From: an uncultured Aquimarina sp.
GTDB taxonomy: Bacteria > Bacteroidota > Bacteroidia > Flavobacteriales > Flavobacteriaceae
Direction of reading: 5' to 3'
Length of the DNA stretch: 64,000 nt
Assembly (NCBI GenBank): GCA_947496355.1
Contig: CANMCO010000009.1
Location: 1 to 64,000 of the forward strand
In this document: positions 32,641 to 41,452 of the stretch, one piece after another
Layout: the number at the start of each line of letters is the position of its first letter
Position numbering within the stretch: the first letter of the stretch is position 1
Made by a program: the position numbers and the translations under genes
Notes under the pieces: model-generated
The model's database searches: none
What the model saw: only the letters and a program-made list of their open reading frames with translations
What the model was told of the DNA's origin: nothing

Positions 32641-35196
32641 TCACGATTCAGCTGATTTTTCAGCTTTTTTTATGTTTATAGTTAGTTCGCCTGCATCATC
32701 ATCCATATCCATAAAAATACTATCACCTTCTTGCAGCTGAGCATTAATGATTTCTTCAGCCAGAGCATCTTCAATATATTTCTGGATGGCTCTTTTTAAA
32801 GGTCTAGCGCCATATTGCTTGTCAAATCCTTTTTCTGTGATATAATCTTTAGCTTTTTCACTAAGAGACAGATCGTACCCCAGGCCTCTGATTCTTCCAT
32901 ACAATTTATCGAGTTCAATATCAATTATCTTATGAATATCTTCTCTTTCTAAGGCATTAAATACCACGACATCATCAACCCTGTTTAGGAATTCTGGTGC
33001 AAAAGCTTTCTTTAAGGCGTTTTCTATTACTCCTTTTGCATAATCCTCTGCCTGAGTTTTTTTGGCTGAAGTTCCAAAACCAACACCTTGCCCAAAATCT
33101 TTAAGTTTTCTGGCTCCAATATTAGAAGTCATAATAATGATTGCATTTCTAAAATCGATTTTACGACCTAAACTATCTGTAAGATATCCATCATCCAAAA
33201 CCTGTAGCATCATATTGAAAACATCTGGATGCGCTTTTTCAATTTCATCTAAAAGAATTACTGCATATGGTTTTCTTCTTACTTTTTCTGTAAGCTGACC
33301 GCCTTCTTCATAGCCCACGTATCCAGGAGGTGCTCCGATCAATCGTGAAACAGCAAATTTTTCCATATACTCACTCATGTCTATACGAATTAGAGTGTCT
33401 TCACTATCAAAAAGCTCTCTTGCTAATACTTTGGCTAACTGAGTTTTACCTACGCCAGTTTGTCCTAAAAAGATAAACGATCCAATTGGTTTATTAGGAT
33501 CTTTAAGTCCCGCACGATTACGTTGTATGGCTTTTACAACCTTGGTGACTGCTTCTTCCTGACCAATAACTTTACCCATAATTAAATTGGGTAACTCGGC
33601 CAATTTGTTGCTTTCAGTTTGAGCAATACGGTTAACAGGTATACCTGTCATCATTGAAACTACATCTGCTACATTTTCTTCGTCTACCGTTTCTTTATGC
33701 AGTTTGGAATCTTTCTCCCATTGTTCCTGAGCGATACCAAGTTCCTTTTCTAAATTCTTTTCATCATCTCTGAGCTTGGCAGCCTCTTCGTACTTTTGTT
33801 TCTTTACGACACTGTTTTTTAATTCTCTAACTTCCTCTAATTTCTTTTCTAGATCAAGAACTTTCTTAGGAACGTTGATGTTGGTAATATGAACTCTTGA
33901 TCCTGCTTCGTCAAGAGCATCTATAGCCTTGTCGGGTAAAAATCGATCTGTCATATACCTATTGGTTAGTTTCACACAAGCTTGAATTGCTTCATCGGTA
34001 TAACTAACATTATGGTGTTCCTCATATTTTTCCTTAATGTTGTTAAGGATTTCAATAGTTTCCTCGATATTTGTAGGCTCTACAATTACTTTCTGAAAAC
34101 GTCTTTCTAAGGCACCATCTTTTTCAATATATTGTCTATACTCATCAAGAGTGGTAGCACCTATACATTGTATTTCACCCCTAGCCAAAGCAGGTTTAAA
34201 CATATTAGATGCATCAAGACTTCCTGTCGCTCCACCTGCGCCCACTATAGTATGAATTTCATCTATGAAAAGAATAATGTCATCATTCTTTTCTAGCTCA
34301 TTCATAACTGCTTTCATTCGTTCCTCAAATTGACCACGGTATTTAGTTCCTGCAACCAAACTAGCAAGATCTAGAGTTACTACTCTTTTGTCAAATAAAA
34401 TTCGGGAAACTTTTCTCTTAACAATCCTAAGAGCTAAACCTTCTGCGATAGCAGATTTACCAACTCCAGGTTCTCCAATTAAGAGTGGGTTATTTTTTTT
34501 TCGTCTACTTAGTATCTGAGATACACGTTCTATTTCTTTAGATCTTCCTACTACAGGGTCTAATTTACCTTCTTCTGCCATTGCAGTTAAGTCACGTCCA
34601 AAATTATCTAAAACAGGTGTCTTAGATTTTTTTCCAGCTTTACTACCTCCAGATGGGGAGTTAAATGGGTTTTCTTTTGAATCTCCAGTTAAATCATCAT
34701 CGTCTTCAGAGAAAGATTCTGCTTTTGGGCTATCTATGTATTCTTCGTCGTTAGCAATCATATATTTAAATTGGTCTTTAACGTTATCATAATCTACTTT
34801 TAAGCGATTTAAAAGTTTTGTAGTTGGGTCATTTTCATTTCTTAATATACATAATAAAAGATGAGCAGTATTAATAGAAGAGCTTTGAAATAATTTGGCT
34901 TCCAAAAAGGTCGTCTTTAGAGCTCTTTCTGCTTGTCTTGTTAAATGTAAATTCTTTTTTTCGTTTGAGGCTATTGTAATATCTGGATTTGCAGGGCTTA
35001 AAATTTCAACTTTTCTTCTTAAGTTGGTCAAATCAATATCCAGCGCATCAAGTATACTTATTGCTTTTCCGCTCCCATCACGCAATAACCCCAACATAAG
35101 ATGCTCTGTACCTATAAAATCATGCCCCAATCTAAGGGCTTCTTCTTTGCTATATGCAATAACATCTTTTACTCTAGGTGAAAAATTATCATCCAT
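32641..35196 (-). CDS. clpC: ATP-dependent Clp protease ATP-binding subunit ClpC
   Basis: The 851-residue AAA+ unfoldase has a double Clp N-domain (residues ~1-145), an acidic linker, and AAA-1 with Walker A GEPGVGKSAIAEGL (near residue 242). Then comes a UVR-containing middle domain (LEKKLEEVRELKNSVVKKQKYEEAAKLRDDEK), followed by AAA-2 with Walker A GQTGVGKTQLAKVL (near residue 580) and the D2 C-terminal domain. It feeds unfolded proteins to ClpP. The UVR motif separates ClpC from ClpB and ClpA. It is divergent from gyrA. Confidence 0.95.
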   Translation of the reverse strand: MDDNFSPRVKDVIAYSKEEALRLGHDFIGTEHLMLGLLRDGSGKAISILDALDIDLTNLRRKVEILSPANPDITIASNEKKNLHLTRQAERALKTTFLEAKLFQSSSINTAHLLLCILRNENDPTTKLLNRLKVDYDNVKDQFKYMIANDEEYIDSPKAESFSEDDDDLTGDSKENPFNSPSGGSKAGKKSKTPVLDNFGRDLTAMAEEGKLDPVVGRSKEIERVSQILSRRKKNNPLLIGEPGVGKSAIAEGLALRIVKRKVSRILFDKRVVTLDLASLVAGTKYRGQFEERMKAVMNELEKNDDIILFIDEIHTIVGAGGATGSLDASNMFKPALARGEIQCIGATTLDEYRQYIEKDGALERRFQKVIVEPTNIEETIEILNNIKEKYEEHHNVSYTDEAIQACVKLTNRYMTDRFLPDKAIDALDEAGSRVHITNINVPKKVLDLEKKLEEVRELKNSVVKKQKYEEAAKLRDDEKNLEKELGIAQEQWEKDSKLHKETVDEENVADVVSMMTGIPVNRIAQTESNKLAELPNLIMGKVIGQEEAVTKVVKAIQRNRAGLKDPNKPIGSFIFLGQTGVGKTQLAKVLARELFDSEDTLIRIDMSEYMEKFAVSRLIGAPPGYVGYEEGGQLTEKVRRKPYAVILLDEIEKAHPDVFNMMLQVLDDGYLTDSLGRKIDFRNAIIIMTSNIGARKLKDFGQGVGFGTSAKKTQAEDYAKGVIENALKKAFAPEFLNRVDDVVVFNALEREDIHKIIDIELDKLYGRIRGLGYDLSLSEKAKDYITEKGFDKQYGARPLKRAIQKYIEDALAEEIINAQLQEGDSIFMDMDDDAGELTINIKKAEKSAES

Positions 35197-35568
35197 AAGA
35201 TTAATTTCTTCTTTTTCTTTATATCTAAAATAGTAATTTTTAGGATTACTATGACAAAAACTATTCCTTTTAAACCATGATTAACAAATATCTGACACTA
35301 ATGCGGTCTTTTGTCATGTTAAATCAAAAAAATGTAATGAATTTATCGATATGAATTCTTGTACATTTTAGTAAGTTTTTCCCTATTCCTTGGTAAATAG
35401 ACAAAAAAAGCATTAATTATCAAAACCTAAGCTGGTAGACTTATTAACTATGTACAGTATTATTTTTGTTAATAAATTACGTATATTACATAGCTAATTG
35501 ATCGTTAAAAACGTCTTAATTTACTTAAATTAGCGCGTTTATTAATTCAATTTTAGAAAAAATTTTTT
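35197..35568. other. Divergent intergenic region between clpC and gyrA (372 bases)
   Basis: Apart from the TATTTTTG element for gyrA (35461-35468), and a weaker TATTTTAG on the minus strand close to clpC, I see no open frame, RNA or CtsR-like operator here. Confidence 0.5.
35461..35468 (+). promoter_or_regulatory. TATTTTTG -7 element of gyrA
   Basis: TATTTTTG matches TAnnTTTG and lies 100 bases before the gyrA start. The predicted leader is AT-rich and about 95 bases long. Confidence 0.5.
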
Positions 35569-38112
35569 ATGACAGAAGGAGAAAAACTTATACCTATCAA
35601 TATAGAGGATGAGATGAAGTCTGCATACATCGATTATTCGATGTCAGTTATTGTATCTCGTGCGCTTCCAGATGTTAGGGATGGTCTTAAACCTGTGCAC
35701 AGACGTGTTTTATACGGTATGCATGAATTAGGTGTTAGGGCAAATAGTGCTCATAAGAAATCCGCAAGAATTGTAGGGGAAGTTCTTGGTAAGTATCACC
35801 CACATGGCGATACTTCAGTTTATGATACCATGGTTCGTATGGCTCAGGAATGGAGTTTAAGGTATATGTTGGTTGATGGCCAAGGTAACTTTGGTTCTGT
35901 TGATGGTGATAGCCCGGCAGCAATGCGTTATACCGAAGCCAGAATGCGTAAGATATCTGAAGACATGCTCGCAGATATTGATAAGGATACTGTAGATCAT
36001 ACATTTAATTTTGATGATACACTTCAAGAGCCTACAGTTCTTCCTACGAGAATTCCTGGATTATTAATTAATGGAGCTTCAGGAATCGCAGTAGGTATGG
36101 CTACAAACATGCCGCCTCACAATCTTAGTGAAGTTGTAGATGGTACTATTGCTTATATAGAAAATAATGATATTGAGATTGATGAGTTAATCACTCATAT
36201 AAAAGCGCCAGACTTTCCAACAGGAGGTACTATATACGGTTATGATGGTGTAAGAGAAGCATTCAAAACAGGTAGAGGTAGAATTGTTATACGTGCAAAA
36301 GCTAGTTTTGAAGAAGTAAATGGTAGAGAATGTATTATCGTTTCTGAAATTCCTTATCAGGTGAATAAGGCAGATATGATTAAGAAGACTGCCGATCTGG
36401 TTAATGATAAAAAGATCGATGGGATTTCTACCATTCGTGATGAATCTGATAGAAATGGTATGCGTATCGTTTATGTACTTAAACGTGATGCTATACCTAA
36501 TATAGTTTTAAATCTTTTATATAAATATACTGCCCTACAATCTTCTTTTAGTGTGAATAATATTGCACTGGTAAAAGGAAGACCGCAGTTGTTGAATGTA
36601 AAAGAAATGATTCATTATTTTGTAGAACATAGACATGAAGTTGTTGTTCGTCGTACAAAATATGAACTTAAAAAAGCTGAAGAAAGAGCCCATATTCTTG
36701 AAGGACTAATCATTGCTTCAGATAATATTGATGAAGTGATTGCTTTAATTCGAGCATCTGCTAATGCAGATGAAGCTCGTGAAAAGCTTATGAAAACCTT
36801 TAAGCTTACCGAGATCCAAGCCAAGGCGATTGTAGAAATGCGTTTACGTCAACTTACTGGTCTGGAACAGGATAAGTTACGAGCAGAGTATGACGAATTG
36901 ATGAAAACCATTGAGGATCTTAAGGATATCTTGGATAAGAAAGAACGTCGAATGGATATCATCAAAGAAGAACTTATCGAAGTAAAAGATAAGTATGGTG
37001 ATGATCGTCGTTCGCAAATAGAATATGCAGGAGGAGACTTGAGTATTGAAGATATGATTCCTGATGAAAAAGTAGTGATTACTATTTCACATGCTGGTTA
37101 TATTAAAAGAACTTCTCTTACTGAATATAAAAAGCAAAATAGAGGAGGAGTTGGTCAAAAAGGAAGTACCACGCGTAATGAAGATTTCCTCGAAAATCTC
37201 TTCGTAGGAACAAATCATCAGTACATGTTGTTCTTTACTCAAAAAGGAAAATGTTTTTGGATGAGAGTTTACGAAATTCCTGAAGGAAGTAAAACCTCAA
37301 AAGGAAGAGCGATACAGAATTTGATCAATATTGAAAGTGATGATAAGGTAAAAGCATTTATCTGTACACAAGATCTAAAAGATGAAGAGTATATTAATTC
37401 TCACTATGTCATAATGGCAACCAAAAAAGGTCAGGTCAAAAAGACATCTTTAGAACAGTACTCTAGACCAAGAACAAATGGTATTAACGCCATTACTATA
37501 AAGGATAATGATGAATTGCTTGAAGCTAAATTAACCGATGGAAAAAGTCAGGTTATGCTCGCAGTTAAATCAGGAAAAGCAATCCGTTTCGAAGAAGAGA
37601 AAACACGACCAATGGGTCGGGGAGCTTCAGGAGTGAGAGGTATACGTTTAGCCGATGATAATGATGAAGTAATAGGTATGGTTGCGGTTAATGATATGGA
37701 AAGTAATATTTTGGTTGTTTCTGAAAATGGATTCGGAAAACGTTCAAAATTAGAAGACTACAGGATTACTAATAGAGGTGGTAAGGGTGTTAAAACAATA
37801 TCTGTAACCAAAAAAACAGGAAACTTAGTAGCTATTAAAAATGTTACGGATTTAGATGATCTAATGATTATTAACAAATCCGGAATAGCTATTAGGTTAT
37901 CAGTAGAAGATTTACGTGTTATGGGACGTGCAACTCAAGGTGTTCGTCTAATAAACTTAAAAGGTAAAGATTCTATTGCTGCTGTTGCGAAAGTTATGCA
38001 TGATGAAGACGATATCGATGAAGATGTTGATGTTGATGAAACAACATCTCCTACATTAGATTCTGACGCTGCTTCGGATGGCACGAATATTGATAATGAA
38101 ACCAAAGAATAA
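35569..38112 (+). CDS. gyrA: DNA gyrase subunit A
   Basis: The 847-residue subunit has the breakage-reunion domain with HRRVLYGMHELG, the quinolone-determining segment GKYHPHGDTSVYDT (Thr82, Asp86 by local count) and the catalytic Tyr121 in AAMRYTEARM. A coiled coil follows, then the six-bladed C-terminal DNA-wrapping propeller with the GyrA-box-like QNRGGVGQKG. Gyrase A cuts and rejoins DNA during negative supercoiling. Thr rather than Ser at the first quinolone position occurs naturally in several genera. The extreme C-terminus is Asp/Glu-rich. The TPR gene follows 29 bases downstream, probably in the same transcript. Confidence 0.96.
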   Translation: MTEGEKLIPINIEDEMKSAYIDYSMSVIVSRALPDVRDGLKPVHRRVLYGMHELGVRANSAHKKSARIVGEVLGKYHPHGDTSVYDTMVRMAQEWSLRYMLVDGQGNFGSVDGDSPAAMRYTEARMRKISEDMLADIDKDTVDHTFNFDDTLQEPTVLPTRIPGLLINGASGIAVGMATNMPPHNLSEVVDGTIAYIENNDIEIDELITHIKAPDFPTGGTIYGYDGVREAFKTGRGRIVIRAKASFEEVNGRECIIVSEIPYQVNKADMIKKTADLVNDKKIDGISTIRDESDRNGMRIVYVLKRDAIPNIVLNLLYKYTALQSSFSVNNIALVKGRPQLLNVKEMIHYFVEHRHEVVVRRTKYELKKAEERAHILEGLIIASDNIDEVIALIRASANADEAREKLMKTFKLTEIQAKAIVEMRLRQLTGLEQDKLRAEYDELMKTIEDLKDILDKKERRMDIIKEELIEVKDKYGDDRRSQIEYAGGDLSIEDMIPDEKVVITISHAGYIKRTSLTEYKKQNRGGVGQKGSTTRNEDFLENLFVGTNHQYMLFFTQKGKCFWMRVYEIPEGSKTSKGRAIQNLINIESDDKVKAFICTQDLKDEEYINSHYVIMATKKGQVKKTSLEQYSRPRTNGINAITIKDNDELLEAKLTDGKSQVMLAVKSGKAIRFEEEKTRPMGRGASGVRGIRLADDNDEVIGMVAVNDMESNILVVSENGFGKRSKLEDYRITNRGGKGVKTISVTKKTGNLVAIKNVTDLDDLMIINKSGIAIRLSVEDLRVMGRATQGVRLINLKGKDSIAAVAKVMHDEDDIDEDVDVDETTSPTLDSDAASDGTNIDNETKE

Positions 38113-38141
38113 TTAAATCCCATTTTAAAAATACTTAAATA

Positions 38142-39416
38142 ATGAAGACTAAATTTATCGTAGTATTATTCCTAGCGGTTAGTGCTATTGGATTTTCTCA
38201 AAAACAAGCTCTGAAATCAGCTTCTAAAGCTCTTAAATCAGGGAATTTAGAAGTAGCTGGTGAAGCATTGAAGGCTGTTGAAGGACAATTGGATGTTGCT
38301 GATGAAAAAATGAAAGCACAATACTATTTCCTTAAAGGACAGGTTATCTCTTCTACAGCGGCAGATTCTCTTGATAAAGTTGAAGGAGCTTTAGTAGCTT
38401 ATAACAAAGTTCTTGAAATTGAAAAAGCATCAGGTAGTTCTAAATATTCTGAAGATACTAATTTAAAAATCCAGACATTGCGTCAGACGTTGATTGATGG
38501 AGCGGTTAAAGATCAAAATTCAAAGAATTATAAAGGAGCTGCAGAGAAGTTGTATTTAGGATACAAAACTAATAAAGCAGATACGACATATTTATATTTT
38601 GCAGCAGGTAATGCCGTAAATGGTAAGGATTATGATACTGCTCTTACATATTATAACGAATTGAAAGAAGTTGGTTATAATGGTTCGACAACGGAATTTT
38701 TTGCTACTAATAAAGAAACTGGAAAAGAAGAGCCTTTTGATTCAAAACAAACAAGAGATCTTATGATTAAATCTGGTTCGCATATCAAACCTGAAGCTCG
38801 CAAGACAGAATCTAGAAAAGGTGAAATAGCCAAAAATATTGCTTTGATTTATATAACTCAAGGTAAGGATGAAGAGGCTATGAAAGCGCTAGAAGATGCA
38901 AAAAAGGAAAATCCTGGAGATTCAGCTTTATTACAAGCAGAAGCGGATGTGTTTTATAAACTTGGAAATATAGAAAAATATAAAGAAATTATGGAGCAGA
39001 TTGTTGCTAATGATCCTGAAAACCCAGATTTACTATATAACTTAGGAGTTAGTGCTTCTCGTCTTGGTGATAATGAACAAGCATTAGATTACTATAAGAA
39101 GGCACTAGAGTTGAAGCCTGATTATGCAGCCGCTCAAATTAATATAGCTGCTTTAATTTTAGAAGGAGAAAAAGCTATTGTTGATAAAATGAACAATCTT
39201 GGAACTTCTAGTAAAGACTATAAAATATATGATGAGTTGAAGCAAAAAAGAATGGACTTGTATAGTAGTGCTGTTCCTTATTTAGAAGGAGCTTTGGAAA
39301 ATAATCCCGATAACGTTGAAGCAGTACGCACATTAATGAATATATTCTATCAGCTAGATGATCCTAAGGCTGAAACAATGAAAAATAAGCTTAAAGCTTT
39401 AGAAGGAGGTAATTAA
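38142..39416 (+). CDS. Secreted tetratricopeptide repeat protein
   Basis: The 424-residue protein has a signal peptide (MKTKFIVVLFLAVSAIGFSQ) followed by helical TPR units across its whole length. The clearest is residues ~285-330 (NPDLLYNLGVSASRLGDNEQALDYYKKALELKPDYAAAQI). TPRs bind other proteins, so a periplasmic scaffold is likely; the partner is unknown. It lies 29 bases behind gyrA and ends in a bidirectional terminator. Function cannot be inferred further. Confidence 0.88.
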   Translation: MKTKFIVVLFLAVSAIGFSQKQALKSASKALKSGNLEVAGEALKAVEGQLDVADEKMKAQYYFLKGQVISSTAADSLDKVEGALVAYNKVLEIEKASGSSKYSEDTNLKIQTLRQTLIDGAVKDQNSKNYKGAAEKLYLGYKTNKADTTYLYFAAGNAVNGKDYDTALTYYNELKEVGYNGSTTEFFATNKETGKEEPFDSKQTRDLMIKSGSHIKPEARKTESRKGEIAKNIALIYITQGKDEEAMKALEDAKKENPGDSALLQAEADVFYKLGNIEKYKEIMEQIVANDPENPDLLYNLGVSASRLGDNEQALDYYKKALELKPDYAAAQINIAALILEGEKAIVDKMNNLGTSSKDYKIYDELKQKRMDLYSSAVPYLEGALENNPDNVEAVRTLMNIFYQLDDPKAETMKNKLKALEGGN

Positions 39417-39439
39417 TCTTTTCTACAATAAAATTTTAA

Positions 39440-39471
39440 AAACCGGAACCTAATTAGGTTCCGGTTTTTTT
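39440..39471. terminator. Bidirectional Rho-independent terminator
   Basis: AAACCGGAACCT (39440-39451) pairs exactly with AGGTTCCGGTTT (39456-39467) over AATT and is followed by T6. It serves the TPR gene and the convergent serine-hydrolase fusion gene. Confidence 0.92.
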
Positions 39472-39489
39472 ATAGTTTACTATAAAAAC

Positions 39490-41262
39490 CTACATGCCTT
39501 TTTTGTTATATGGGATGTAATTTTGCCATTTCCATGGCGTATAAACATCTCCTAGTGCAACTTCAAGTAGCTCCTTAAAAATGCCTTCGCCATTATCACT
39601 ATTTGTCATAATCATAATCCCTTTTCCCTCTGCTGGAAATACAATAGAGTAGTGCTCAAATCCATCAGTATGCCCTTCTTTAAAAGCACCAATACCCTTA
39701 GGAGATTCTAATAATCCCCAACCAAGACCATAACTTAATTTGATATTGTCGTTTAATGTGGTATCCTTCTTTGATAAAGGACCAAATTGCATAATAGATC
39801 GGATTCTTATTTGAGGTCTAAAAAGTTCATTCCAAGACTCTTTGGTTATTATTTTTTTCTGTAAAACAGCCTCCAGAAATTTGCTATAATCGGCAGATGT
39901 AGTTTCTAAAGTACTTCCACCTCTTGGTTCATTATCAATATCTTTTGGATATAATTTTCCCACACTAGAGTGACCATAGGCAAAATTATTTTCAAATACG
40001 CTATTCCATTTATAACTAGAGTGCCTCATATTTAGTGGTGTGAATATTTTTTCTTGAGCTAGTTCTTCTAAACTTTTATTAAGGAGTTTTTCAAGGACTA
40101 CCTGTAAGTAAACAAAACCTTCTCCAGAATAACTGTAACGAGTTCCAGGTTCAAAATTTACCCTTAGTTTATGGTCAGATTCATCCCATCTCCAATTTGG
40201 AAAACCGGTAGTGTGATCAAGACACATACGTGCAGTGATTTTATGATATAACGAATCGGTTTTTAGCGCTGTAAAATCATCATGCCATCTAGTCTGAGGT
40301 TGATATGTATATATTTTTTTTGGAAGATAAGAATCTAAAGGAGTATCCAAATCAATAATGTTTTCTTCAACAAGTTTCATTACAAGTACAGAAAAAACGG
40401 CTTTACTAAAAGAGGCACCATACATATTTGTGGAGTCTGATAGTGGTTCTTTTTTCTCAAAGTTTTTATTACCAAAAACTCTCTGATACTTTATAGTGTT
40501 ATCATTTAAGACAGTTATTGCTGCTCCATGTACATTTGCATCTGTAATAAGTTGTTGGATTTTTGAAGTTAATGAATCTTTGGTTATTGTAGAACCGTCT
40601 AATCTTGTAATATTATGATTAGGTGATATTGTATTGCAACTGTTCATCATTAAGGAAATAAAAATGGTCATAACCGCCATGATCTTTAAGCTTTTGTTTT
40701 TACTCCTTCTTAAAAAAGGTATTGACAACGGATAATAACATTTTTGTGAGTTAATTGCAGAGATTACATTTAAAATCATGACAATGATTGTGTATGGTAT
40801 TACAGCTATAAATATAAAAAAGCCAACACCCTCAATAGTTATAAGTGCAATTAATGAGAGTATATATAGAATTGTCATGGTAATTTGAAAATTTACTACA
40901 GCTCTCCCATGAGTGTCATAAATACTATTATCTTCTCTTTTATGTATCCAAAGAAATAGTGGAATTAATATATTACATAAGGGAATAACGAATCCAAGTA
41001 TAGGTATACTATGCATCAATAAGAGCCATTTTTTTTGTAGTACTTCTTCTTTAGGATTTTCCAGGATTATAAGATCCTCAACTTCTATATCCAGAGCGAC
41101 TGCTAAAAGTTTTATAGTTTGTAGATGTGGATTAACTTCTCCTTTTTCTATTCGTTGTATAGTACGAATTGTAACTTTGGTTTTTTCTGAAAGCTCTTCT
41201 TGAGAGTACCCTTTTAACTTTCTTTGGTAAATTAAATTTTTTGCTATTGATTGATCTTCCAT
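39490..41262 (-). CDS. Fusion: XRE HTH - DUF4870-like membrane domain - class C beta-lactamase-like serine hydrolase
   Basis: One uninterrupted 590-residue frame holds three parts. Residues 1-66 are a classical XRE helix-turn-helix (YSQEELSEKTKVTIRTIQRIEKGEVNP). Residues ~75-170 carry three to four membrane helices with the DUF4870-like loop IYDTHGRAVVNFQ. Residues ~215-590 are a serine hydrolase with the S-x-x-K motif SFSK (Ser284, Lys287), YSYSGEGF and GHTDGFEHY. The joint contains a lipoprotein-like signal (MTIFISLMMNSC, Cys209), as if a lipoprotein gene was fused to a regulator gene. An ATG at 40680 could start a separate lipoprotein of 396 residues. It could link outer signals to DNA binding. 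Confidence 0.82.
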   Translation of the reverse strand: MEDQSIAKNLIYQRKLKGYSQEELSEKTKVTIRTIQRIEKGEVNPHLQTIKLLAVALDIEVEDLIILENPKEEVLQKKWLLLMHSIPILGFVIPLCNILIPLFLWIHKREDNSIYDTHGRAVVNFQITMTILYILSLIALITIEGVGFFIFIAVIPYTIIVMILNVISAINSQKCYYPLSIPFLRRSKNKSLKIMAVMTIFISLMMNSCNTISPNHNITRLDGSTITKDSLTSKIQQLITDANVHGAAITVLNDNTIKYQRVFGNKNFEKKEPLSDSTNMYGASFSKAVFSVLVMKLVEENIIDLDTPLDSYLPKKIYTYQPQTRWHDDFTALKTDSLYHKITARMCLDHTTGFPNWRWDESDHKLRVNFEPGTRYSYSGEGFVYLQVVLEKLLNKSLEELAQEKIFTPLNMRHSSYKWNSVFENNFAYGHSSVGKLYPKDIDNEPRGGSTLETTSADYSKFLEAVLQKKIITKESWNELFRPQIRIRSIMQFGPLSKKDTTLNDNIKLSYGLGWGLLESPKGIGAFKEGHTDGFEHYSIVFPAEGKGIMIMTNSDNGEGIFKELLEVALGDVYTPWKWQNYIPYNKKGM

Positions 41263-41284
41263 AGTTTTATAATTTTGTTTAAAG

Positions 41285-41292
41285 CAAAGCTA
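41285..41292 (-). promoter_or_regulatory. TAGCTTTG -7 element upstream of the fusion gene
   Basis: On the minus strand TAGCTTTG lies 22 bases before the ATG at 41262, fitting TAnnTTTG. Confidence 0.6.
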
Positions 41293-41392
41293 TCAATAGC
41301 TCTTTGTTTTTACTACGACATTTAGGTGTCACCTATATGTCATTTGTATGTTTTATTTGGTCTTACAGCATAAATATAACTGTTTGAGGAAT

Positions 41393-41426
41393 AAAAAAAG
41401 AGGCTGTTAAACAAACAACCTCTTTT
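41393..41426 (-). terminator. Terminator of the PQQ-like propeller gene
   Basis: AAAAGAGG (41396-41403) pairs with CCTCTTTT (41419-41426), extended by TGTT/AACA. The A7 run at 41393-41399 gives the T tract on the minus strand. Confidence 0.8.
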
Positions 41427-41452
41427 AAAATTATATCAGATATTGATCAGAT

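Noticed and set aside
40680..41262. Splitting the HTH-DUF4870-hydrolase fusion into two separate genes
   Set aside because: The frame is continuous, and the internal ATG at 40680 has no positive charges before the hydrophobic stretch and no promoter-like element was noticed. It is kept as an alternative product, not a separate gene.
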